Below, piece after piece: positions 7,412-12,519 of a stretch of DNA of 12,519 bases. Source of the DNA: Deltaproteobacteria bacterium. GTDB taxonomy: Bacteria; Desulfobacterota; Binatia; UBA9968. The stretch is from positions 1 to 12,519 of the forward strand of contig JAHKKJ010000044.1 of NCBI GenBank assembly GCA_020027655.1. Reading direction: 5' to 3'. The position numbers and the translations under genes are program-made. How positions within the stretch are numbered: the stretch's first letter is position 1; every line of letters starts with the position of its first letter. The notes beneath the pieces were generated by a model, which had not been told where the DNA came from, made no database searches, and saw nothing but the letters and a program-made list of their open reading frames with translations.

Positions 7412-8005
7412 CTAACGACTCATCCGCCGGAGTACGTCCTTGATCACTTCTTCCAAAGTCCGTTTTCCCGTCTGGATCATATCGCGCACGTTTTTCTCGA
7501 CTTCCGCTTTTCTATAACCCAGATTGACCAGCGCCGACACCGCATCTTGGACGAGTTGAGAATCGTTATTTTGAGGGATAGCTTCCGACGGCCGGGATTG
7601 CAAAGTCGTAAATTTATCCCGGAGTTCGACGATCATACGTTCGGCGAGCTTTTTGCCAACTCCCGGAATCGACACCAGCCGCAGCTGATCGCCATCCTTG
7701 ACCGCCTCCACCAATTCCTCCGCCGGAATCCCGGAAAGAATGTTTACAGCTAACTTTGGACCGATGCCGGAGACGCTGTTAAGCAAAAGAAAGACCTGTT
7801 TTTCTTCCGCCGCTCGAAAGCCGAACAACTGAAGCGCATCTTCCCTTAGATGGGTATGAATGTAAAGACTGACGGCACCCCCGACCTCCGGCAGCCGATA
7901 GAAAACATTGAGCGGGATGAATATCTGATAGCCCACTCCTCCGACATCGACGATGACTTCTCCAGGCAGCTTATGCGCCAGGGTTCCGCTAATTTGCGCA
8001 ATCAC
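7412..8005 (-). CDS. ruvA: Holliday junction DNA-binding protein RuvA
   Basis: RuvA forms a tetramer that clamps four-way junctions and loads RuvB. The 197-residue product starts (V/M)IAQISGTL and has the N-terminal OB fold, two helix-hairpin-helix motifs (SVSGIGPKLA near residue 75 and SIPGVGKKLA near 110) and the small C-terminal RuvB-contact domain (ALVNLGYRKAEVE). The open frame continues upstream to 8149, but that extension overlaps the end of ruvC and has no RuvA similarity. GTG 8005 gives the canonical N terminus and has AGGA 5 bases upstream. The gap to ruvC is 53 bases and to ruvB 8 bases. Confidence 0.96.
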   Translation of the reverse strand: MIAQISGTLAHKLPGEVIVDVGGVGYQIFIPLNVFYRLPEVGGAVSLYIHTHLREDALQLFGFRAAEEKQVFLLLNSVSGIGPKLAVNILSGIPAEELVEAVKDGDQLRLVSIPGVGKKLAERMIVELRDKFTTLQSRPSEAIPQNNDSQLVQDAVSALVNLGYRKAEVEKNVRDMIQTGKRTLEEVIKDVLRRMSR

Positions 8006-8010
8006 AGTGG

Positions 8011-8014
8011 TCCT
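8011..8014 (-). promoter_or_regulatory. Ribosome binding site that sets the ruvA GTG start
   Basis: On the minus strand CCAGGA is followed by 5 bases and GTG at 8005. This supports the short RuvA and argues against the longer open frame starting at 8149. Confidence 0.55.
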
Positions 8015-8058
8015 GGATTTCTTTAGAGACGGGACTTCCTGCCAATCGCTTGAACCGC

Positions 8059-8637
8059 TCAGGGCGATCTGCGCCGGCGCATCGCGGGTCGCCAGTCTGG
8101 CGCAGCTTCCATAAGGCGGGCTTGAAATGCCTGCCGATGAACGTGACAAACCGCGGCTGCCAAAGCATCGGCGGCATCGGCGGCCATCTTCTCCGAAACA
8201 TGGAGCAGCGACGCGACCATTTTTTGCACTTGCTCCTTGGTCGCGTGGCCATACCCGACCACAGCCGACTTGATCTCATTTGAACTGTACTCGTAGACAT
8301 CGAGTTGGTTTTCTGCAGCCGCTAACAAGGCCACGCCGCGCGCCTGTCCGAGTTTGAGGGCGCTCTGCGGGTTGCGCGCAAAAAAAACCTTCTCCAGACT
8401 GACTCCGTCCGGATGATAACGCACGATGATTTGCTGAATGCCTCTGTAGATGCGGCTTAACCGAGCCCCTTGCGCTTGGGCACCCGCCGTCGCGATGGTG
8501 CCGCAGGCGACATGACTTATGGCATTTTCGATTGACTCGACGATGCCCCATCCGGTCACAAGCGATCCCGGATCGATGCCCAGGATTCTACGAGCCACCA
8601 CGGCCCGGCGCGCCGAACGGTCCGAGGCACCCCCCAT
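8059..8637 (-). CDS. ruvC: Holliday junction resolvase RuvC
   Basis: RuvC is the dimeric endonuclease that nicks two opposing strands of a Holliday junction. The 192-residue protein shows the RNase H-like core with its four acidic catalytic residues: Asp22 in GIDPG, Glu82 in SLEKVFFARN, and Asp154 and Asp157 in AADAADALA. The N terminus carries about 16 extra residues before RILGIDPG, where most RuvC proteins begin. Still, ATG 8637 overlaps the yebC stop (TGATG) and has AAGG 8 bases upstream inside yebC, so the longer start is plausible. A GTG at residue 14 or 15 is the alternative but lacks a binding site. The Arg-rich C-terminal tail (RRRRSP) is not conserved family sequence. Confidence 0.95.
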   Translation of the reverse strand: MGGASDRSARRAVVARRILGIDPGSLVTGWGIVESIENAISHVACGTIATAGAQAQGARLSRIYRGIQQIIVRYHPDGVSLEKVFFARNPQSALKLGQARGVALLAAAENQLDVYEYSSNEIKSAVVGYGHATKEQVQKMVASLLHVSEKMAADAADALAAAVCHVHRQAFQARLMEAAPDWRPAMRRRRSP

Positions 8638-9383
8638 CAGCTCGCCTTTTCGAGGTACTCGCTGGGGATATCGAAATTTGCCGAAACGTTTTGCACGTCA
8701 TCGTGATCCTCAAGCTCTTCCGTCAACTTGAGAATTTGTTCTACATGCTTTTCGTCTACGGTTACAGTATTTTTCGGGACCATCGTGATTTGCGCGCTGG
8801 CCAGGGCTACCTTTTCTCGGTCGAGCGTTTCTTTGACTCTTTCGAAGTCCTCCGGTTGGGTCACCACTTCAAATAGATCGCCCTCATCTTTGACATCTTC
8901 TCCACCCGCTTCTAGCACCAAACCCATCAAGCGGTCTTCATCGATTTGTGATTTTTCAACCGTGATGACACCCCTTTTGTCAAACATCCAGGCCACGCAG
9001 CCGGTCTCTCCCAAATTTCCTCCATGTTTGACAAACAAGCGCCGTATCTCGGAGACCGTGCGGTTCTTGTTGTCCGTCAGCACCTGCGCCAAGATGGCGG
9101 CGCCGCCCGGACCGTATCCTTCGTACTGGATTTCTTCGTATGAGACGCCTTCCAACTCTCCGGTGCCCTTTTTGATCGCCCGCTCAATGTTGTCTCCGGG
9201 CATACTGTTGGTTCTCGCCGTGATCACGGCCGTGCGCAAGCGCGGGTTGGCGTTGATGTCGCCGCCGCCCACCCGAGCCGCCACCGTAATTTCCTTGATG
9301 AGCTTGGTGAACAGTCGTCCCTTCTTTGCGTCCTTAGCCGCTTTTTTGTGCTTGATGGTGCTCCATTTCGAATGACCGGACAT
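8637..9383 (-). CDS. yebC: YebC/TACO1 family protein
   Basis: A 248-residue protein of the YebC/PmpR/TACO1 family. Members were first described as transcriptional regulators; more recent work links the family to ribosomes and translation of difficult proline-rich stretches. The hallmark start MSGHSKWSTIKHKK is present, followed by RTAVITARTNSMPGDNIERAIKKG and the GGNLGETGCVAWMF block. Length is normal. The open frame runs 3 codons further up to a TTG, but ATG 9383 has AGGGAG at 9-base spacing and gives the family N terminus. Its stop overlaps the ruvC start, so the two are translationally coupled, and it appears to head the long minus-strand series. I see no strong promoter for it in the upstream spacer. 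Confidence 0.96.
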   Translation of the reverse strand: MSGHSKWSTIKHKKAAKDAKKGRLFTKLIKEITVAARVGGGDINANPRLRTAVITARTNSMPGDNIERAIKKGTGELEGVSYEEIQYEGYGPGGAAILAQVLTDNKNRTVSEIRRLFVKHGGNLGETGCVAWMFDKRGVITVEKSQIDEDRLMGLVLEAGGEDVKDEGDLFEVVTQPEDFERVKETLDREKVALASAQITMVPKNTVTVDEKHVEQILKLTEELEDHDDVQNVSANFDIPSEYLEKAS

Positions 9384-9392
9384 AAACAACAA

Positions 9393-9398
9393 CTCCCT
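9393..9398 (-). promoter_or_regulatory. Ribosome binding site that sets the yebC start
   Basis: AGGGAG on the minus strand lies 9 bases before ATG 9383. The upstream TTG at 9392 would be only 3 bases away from it, which favours the ATG. Confidence 0.55.
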
Positions 9399-9477
9399 GA
9401 ATTGGTTGCGTTAAGCTACCACAAAGCCTCTGCTGCGTAAACCAGGGTCATCAAACCTCCAATGGCGGGAGATTTGT

Positions 9478-9506
9478 TTGACGACTTATCGAAAAACACG
9501 TAGATT
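9478..9506 (+). promoter_or_regulatory. Candidate sigma70 promoter for the hydroxylase gene
   Basis: TTGACG (5 of 6 to the -35 consensus) is followed by exactly 17 bases and TAGATT (4 of 6 to the -10 consensus). Transcription would start near 9513. The long distance to the ATG (9697) is the main reason for caution. Confidence 0.4.
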
Positions 9507-9696
9507 GTTGTGAATTTAACGTCCAGTCTGAAAAACGACCGAAACGGCTCAAGGCTCTGTTAGACTCTCCCTGCGAAGCGATTCCCAACAAAAATCGTCG
9601 ATTCGTGCGAGTTAAGCCTCGGGCGGAACTCTATCCGAAAGCGCCGCAGCAGGGACAACCGTAGTTCGGACGATTGAAGCGATTGAAAGGAATTCA

Positions 9697-10269
9697 ATGA
9701 GCATTATCATCAGCGAGACAATAGCTTTCTTCTGTTGCCTCATGTACGCGAGTTTCTTCGAATGGACCCTACACAAGTACTTGATGCATACACCGTTTTG
9801 GCAGTATCCCTTTCGCGCCCATGCCTTGGTTCACCATGGTCTTTTCCGGACCGGCGCCCAGTATTTTCTTCCCGACGCGAAGGTCATCCGCAAGGTTCGC
9901 TTCGCTTGGTGGAACGCCCCTTTTATTATCATTCTTCACACACCCGTCATTCTTTGGATACAAAGGACGTTGGCAGTAGACATATTCGCAGGCGGCTTGT
10001 CGGCGCTCATCCTGTACTATTTTCTTTACGAATACCTCCACTACTGCATGCATATTCCCAAACGACGCTGGCTAGAAACGACGGCCTGGTTCCGTTGGCT
10101 GGACTCCCATCACCACATGCATCACAAACGACACTTCAATAATCTCAATGTGGTGTTGCCGCTAGCCGACATCGTCTTCGGCACGCTTATTCCGGCCAAG
10201 GATCATATGGCCCTGCCGGACCGTGAAGACGGAGCTACGCAGGTCGGACTGCTGTTATCCGAATCCTAA
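9697..10269 (+). CDS. Fatty acid hydroxylase / sterol desaturase superfamily membrane protein
   Basis: A 190-residue integral membrane protein with the histidine clusters of the di-iron fatty acid hydroxylase/carotenoid hydroxylase superfamily: HKYLMH (26-31), HALVHH (42-47), HYCMH (115-119) and HHHMHHKRH (138-146). These would hold a non-haem di-iron centre at the cytoplasmic face and use oxygen to hydroxylate or desaturate a lipid, sterol or carotenoid. Hydrophobic segments lie near residues 3-20, 74-92 and 97-113. ATG 9697 has AAAGGA 5 bases upstream. The substrate is unknown; the small size resembles beta-carotene hydroxylase-like and short hydroxylase proteins, and no carotenoid or hopanoid gene is adjacent. 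It is followed by a weak terminator and a separate promoter for rlpA, so it may be a single-gene unit. Confidence 0.82.
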   Translation: MSIIISETIAFFCCLMYASFFEWTLHKYLMHTPFWQYPFRAHALVHHGLFRTGAQYFLPDAKVIRKVRFAWWNAPFIIILHTPVILWIQRTLAVDIFAGGLSALILYYFLYEYLHYCMHIPKRRWLETTAWFRWLDSHHHMHHKRHFNNLNVVLPLADIVFGTLIPAKDHMALPDREDGATQVGLLLSES

Positions 10270-10271
10270 GA

Positions 10272-10302
10272 TCATCCCGCGCCGATGACTTTTTTCTTTT
10301 TT
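10272..10302 (+). terminator. Weak intrinsic terminator after the hydroxylase gene
   Basis: TCATC (10272-10276) pairs with GATGA (10284-10288) around a 7-base loop, followed after one base by two runs of six T separated by a C. The stem is only 5 pairs and low in GC, so this is a weak candidate, but it lies directly after the stop codon and ahead of the rlpA promoter. Confidence 0.35.
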
Positions 10303-10312
10303 CTTCTTTCGC

Positions 10313-10318
10313 TATAAT
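10313..10318 (+). promoter_or_regulatory. Perfect -10 element directly before rlpA
   Basis: TATAAT ends 9 bases before the rlpA ATG at 10328. Transcription starting about 7 bases downstream would begin near 10325, giving an almost leaderless message. The -35 region is only a T-rich tract, with no good hexamer at 16-18 base spacing, and there is no strong Shine-Dalgarno before the ATG. Confidence 0.45.
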
Positions 10319-10327
10319 TCGGCGGCC

Positions 10328-11038
10328 ATGTTCCAGAAACTCGCACCACGACAAAGTCGATCGCTGGATTTGCTGCGCTCCCGCCGTCTGGCTATTCTGT
10401 TTCTCCTGCCGTTGCTGTTGCTCGCGGCCTGCTCCGTGCCCCCATCTAGAGTCAAGTTGCCGTCCGCACCGGGCCCTCAAAACGCTGTGAGCCAAACCGG
10501 CATTGCTTCTTGGTACGGCCCAGGGTTTCATGGAAAGGCAACGGCCAGCGGCACTATCTACGATCAGAACGATCTGACCGCAGCGCACCAGACACTACCC
10601 CTCGGCACCCGAGTTATGGTTACCAGTCTCGAAACCGGCATTTCAACCGAAGTGACGATCAACGACCGCGGTCCCTTTGCCAAAGGTAGAATTATTGACC
10701 TCTCCTTTGCGGCAGGAAAAGCGCTCGGGATGATCGGTCCTGGCACGATTCCGGTGCGCGTAGAAGTGATCGACCCCGGCCCCAACAAAATCCAATCGAT
10801 TCGCGCGTCTCTCGACTACACCTTGCAGTTGGGATCTTTCTCCCAGCTCGAGAATGCGCAACAGTTGCGCGACCGGCTCGCAAGGTCCTACGCGGACGTT
10901 TCCATCGTGCCGCTGCAAACGCAAGATGCTATGTATTATCGGGTTCAGTTGGGAACCTTCTCCAATCGAAACGCCGCCGAAGAACGAGCGCGCCTACTCT
11001 CACAATCAGGATTCCCGGTGATCATTATGGAGAAATAG
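10328..11038 (+). CDS. rlpA: Septal ring lipoprotein RlpA with SPOR domain
   Basis: RlpA is an outer-membrane lipoprotein that localises to division septa; the Pseudomonas protein is a lytic transglycosylase acting on denuded glycan strands. The 236-residue protein has a signal peptide ending in lipobox LLAAC (Cys35 lipidated). A double-psi beta-barrel domain follows at about 56-145 (GIASWYGPGFHGKATASG, LTAAHQTLPLGT, NDRGPFAKGRIIDLS), then a C-terminal SPOR domain for septal glycan at about 158-235 (YTLQLGSFSQ, YRVQLGTFSNR). Asp79 and His87 of the barrel are present, but residue 76 is Thr where many homologues have Glu (G-E-x-Y-D). ATG 10328 has only a weak GGCGG upstream and follows a TATAAT element closely. 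The next lipoprotein gene starts on the base after this stop. Confidence 0.94.
   Translation: MFQKLAPRQSRSLDLLRSRRLAILFLLPLLLLAACSVPPSRVKLPSAPGPQNAVSQTGIASWYGPGFHGKATASGTIYDQNDLTAAHQTLPLGTRVMVTSLETGISTEVTINDRGPFAKGRIIDLSFAAGKALGMIGPGTIPVRVEVIDPGPNKIQSIRASLDYTLQLGSFSQLENAQQLRDRLARSYADVSIVPLQTQDAMYYRVQLGTFSNRNAAEERARLLSQSGFPVIIMEK
11029..11032 (+). promoter_or_regulatory. Ribosome binding site inside rlpA for the next gene
   Basis: GGAG lies in the last codons of rlpA, 6 bases before GTG 11039, and the rlpA stop falls between them. This supports the GTG start and translational coupling. Confidence 0.6.
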
Positions 11039-12448
11039 GTGGATGTCCTTGCTTGGTTGGAATGTCAAGCTGCATTTCTTTGGACTCGCGGGTTAAAGCC
11101 CGTTCGGATAGTCGCCCTTGCCGGGTTGCTAGCGAGTTGCTCCAGCTCCAACCCTTCGCCGAAAATTCCTCCGCCGCCTGAGTCTTTTAAGGAACTGCAG
11201 CATAGAATCGCCCTGATCCGCGAGCTGCCGTTCAAGCGTGAAGTTTCTTTGGCCAAGGAATCGCTGAACGCAACTAAAGCGACGCCGGAAAGAATTTTCT
11301 CCGACAAGTACGGAGCACAGTCGCTCGTCCATATCTCGCACGCCTACAAGCGACTCGGACTCCTACCCGAATCCACAGATTTCGCCGCAGCTCTCACCGA
11401 CTATGTGAGGTTAGATCGAATTTTCTTTTACGAGGCGCGTAAAGACCTCATCGTGATCTCACCGGATACAACTCCGTTGGTCCAGACAATCATGGAGGAG
11501 GCGGGCGTCAATTTAGATCAACTTCCGGTCGTATTAGCCCTCTCCCGAGCGCTACAAGAACAGCACTTTCAATGGCAAGGAAAGCTAAACGGAATCTCGC
11601 TGGAGGATCGCAGGCTCGCCTTTCGCGCTCTGGCCGTCGGCGACACGGTCCTTGTTGGGACCGCCTATCTACAAGGAACTCAGCAAACGACCAGGCCGTC
11701 GGATTCAGTCCGGACCCTGGCTCGATGGGCAACTGCGTTGGAAAAAATAAGCTCCCATCTGCCGCAACTGCTGCAACAAAAGCTGGTATTTCCCTATCGC
11801 GATGGCAGTCAATTTGTTCAATGGGCTCATGCGGCCAAAGGATGGACGGGAGTCAATGCCGTCTTTGCCGATCCGCCGCTTTCGACCTCGCAGATTCTTC
11901 ACCCGGAGAAGTATTACGTCAAACGAGAAAATCCGTTGCACCTCCGCCTTTCAGGCTTGACGCGGCAAATGAAGGAAAGCGCGGTCGTCGATCAGACGTT
12001 GGGTGAATATCTCGTTCGATTGCTCCTGACGTCGAACCTGTCGCGCCAGGAAGCGAGCCAAATCGCAGTAGCCTGGACCGGCGACCAATTATCGGCATAT
12101 CTGGAAGCAGACACTCTTTTGACGGCGTGGATCACGGCCTGGAAAAGGGATGAAGACGCCCGGGCTTTTTACCGCGCTTACCAAAACCTGCTGCAGCGGC
12201 GTCACCGCTTGCGTTTCGCAGCATCACCTGGTCGGACCGACAGTGTGCAAGCCGAGCTACCTGGGGACCGCTTGATATTGCTGCAGCTCGACGGACCGTT
12301 TGTTCTTCTGCTTGACGGCACGACGCCGACTCGATCCATGCAACTCGCCGACGAAGTTTGGAAAAGTCTGGACGCGGAGACCGAGTCCACTGTAATCCTT
12401 TTCGACTCCGCCAAAGGACCAACTCAGTTGTCTCTCAGAAGCAGATAA
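11039..12448 (+). CDS. Lipoprotein resembling a zinc metallopeptidase family, active site apparently lost
   Basis: A 469-residue protein with a signal peptide and lipobox LLASC (Cys34), so probably membrane-anchored in the periplasm. The body resembles a family of uncharacterised predicted metallopeptidases that I recall by its conserved HELxHALQDQHF helix, a downstream EGDA segment, FPY, a gGW..V segment and STeQiLHPEKY. Here the matching stretches are LALSRALQEQHF (166-177), AVGDTVL (199-205), FPYRDG (251-256), KGWTGVNAVF (267-276) and STSQILHPEKYY (282-293). If aligned this way, both zinc histidines and the catalytic Glu of HExxH are replaced by Leu166, Arg170 and Ala167, and the third ligand Glu by Val200. 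It is therefore probably a non-catalytic member. GTG 11039 directly follows the rlpA stop and has GGAG 6 bases upstream. The coupling suggests an envelope or septal role. Confidence 0.8.
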   Translation: MDVLAWLECQAAFLWTRGLKPVRIVALAGLLASCSSSNPSPKIPPPPESFKELQHRIALIRELPFKREVSLAKESLNATKATPERIFSDKYGAQSLVHISHAYKRLGLLPESTDFAAALTDYVRLDRIFFYEARKDLIVISPDTTPLVQTIMEEAGVNLDQLPVVLALSRALQEQHFQWQGKLNGISLEDRRLAFRALAVGDTVLVGTAYLQGTQQTTRPSDSVRTLARWATALEKISSHLPQLLQQKLVFPYRDGSQFVQWAHAAKGWTGVNAVFADPPLSTSQILHPEKYYVKRENPLHLRLSGLTRQMKESAVVDQTLGEYLVRLLLTSNLSRQEASQIAVAWTGDQLSAYLEADTLLTAWITAWKRDEDARAFYRAYQNLLQRRHRLRFAASPGRTDSVQAELPGDRLILLQLDGPFVLLLDGTTPTRSMQLADEVWKSLDAETESTVILFDSAKGPTQLSLRSR

Positions 12449-12519
12449 CGGCCACCCTCGCTCTTCACCCGGCCTTCCCTCATCAGCTTTTCCAAGTGTG
12501 CTTGGACGGAAAACTCCGC
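12424..12519 (-). CDS. 3' end of a probable metallo-beta-lactamase-fold hydrolase gene
   Basis: The last 31 codons of a minus-strand gene are visible, ending in TGA at 12424-12426. The sequence contains VQAHLEKLMREGRVK followed by GGRYLLL. This resembles the winged-helix tail found at the C terminus of LACTB2-like metallo-beta-lactamase-fold hydrolases, where an AHLxxLxxxGRV helix precedes a beta hairpin. Only the tail is visible, so the identity is tentative; another winged-helix protein is possible. Its coding end overlaps the 3' end of the lipoprotein gene by 25 bases in tail-to-tail orientation. Confidence 0.55.
   Translation of the reverse strand, partial: AEFSVQAHLEKLMREGRVKSEGGRYLLLRDN

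Larger units (their letters stand above)
9384..9696. other. 313-base divergent intergenic spacer
   Basis: This stretch separates yebC (minus) from the hydroxylase gene (plus). I see no coding region, tRNA or repeat array in it. It holds one plausible plus-strand promoter (9478-9506), which would leave an untranslated leader of about 184 bases. Within that leader TCCGAA (9634-9639) and TTCGGA (9665-9670) form a 6-base inverted repeat with a 25-base loop, just before the ribosome binding site AAAGGA (9686-9691). The repeat is short and may be chance. The promoter for the minus-strand block should also be here, but no good match stands out. Confidence 0.6.

Noticed and set aside
8006..8149. N-terminal extension of RuvA by 48 residues
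   Set aside because: It overlaps the end of ruvC in another frame, has no RuvA similarity, and the canonical RuvA start at GTG 8005 has its own ribosome binding site.
8728..9375. Plus-strand open frame of 215 codons opposite yebC
   Set aside because: Its Ser- and Pro-rich composition is the expected mirror of yebC codons, and yebC is unmistakable.
9675..9689. Short direct repeat CGATTGAA-type before the hydroxylase gene
   Set aside because: Two copies of about 7 bases next to a ribosome binding site are within chance expectation.

Overview
The window reads as chromosomal core-genome sequence from a Gram-negative (diderm, LPS-making) bacterium of moderately high GC. Evidence for an outer membrane is an LpxC domain (lipid A synthesis), an RlpA septal lipoprotein and a second lipoprotein. 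No mobile elements, rRNA, tRNA or CRISPR arrays were seen. The gene order and the NtrY-like kinase suggest a deep-branching proteobacterial or Nitrospirota/Methylomirabilota-like lineage. That placement is an impression, not a demonstration.

Layout. Positions 1-49 hold the 5' end of an unknown minus-strand gene with a strong ribosome binding site. It diverges from a YbgC-type acyl-CoA thioesterase (223-666, plus). From 9383 down to 704 nine genes run on the minus strand with short gaps: yebC, ruvC, ruvA, ruvB, a DUF2905 membrane protein, an NtrY-like sensor kinase, a response-regulator/LpxC fusion, a DUF2203 protein and queG. A 313-base spacer (9384-9696) then separates this block from plus-strand genes: a histidine-rich membrane hydroxylase (9697-10269), rlpA (10328-11038) and a second lipoprotein (11039-12448). 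The 3' end of a minus-strand gene, probably a metallo-beta-lactamase-fold hydrolase, enters from the right edge and overlaps the last lipoprotein gene tail to tail.

How the genes work together. YebC and RuvABC form a familiar translation/recombination cluster. Downstream of it is the most unusual element: a complete NtrY-like transmembrane histidine kinase whose stop codon overlaps the ribosome binding site of a gene encoding an NtrX-like receiver domain joined in frame to a complete LpxC deacetylase. The DNA-binding output normally expected of NtrX is absent. The simplest reading is a two-component pathway that acts directly on the committed enzyme of lipid A synthesis instead of on transcription. 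The rlpA pair is also notable: RlpA is tightly coupled to a lipoprotein that resembles a zinc metallopeptidase family but seems to have lost all its zinc ligands, suggesting a pseudoenzyme at the cell envelope.
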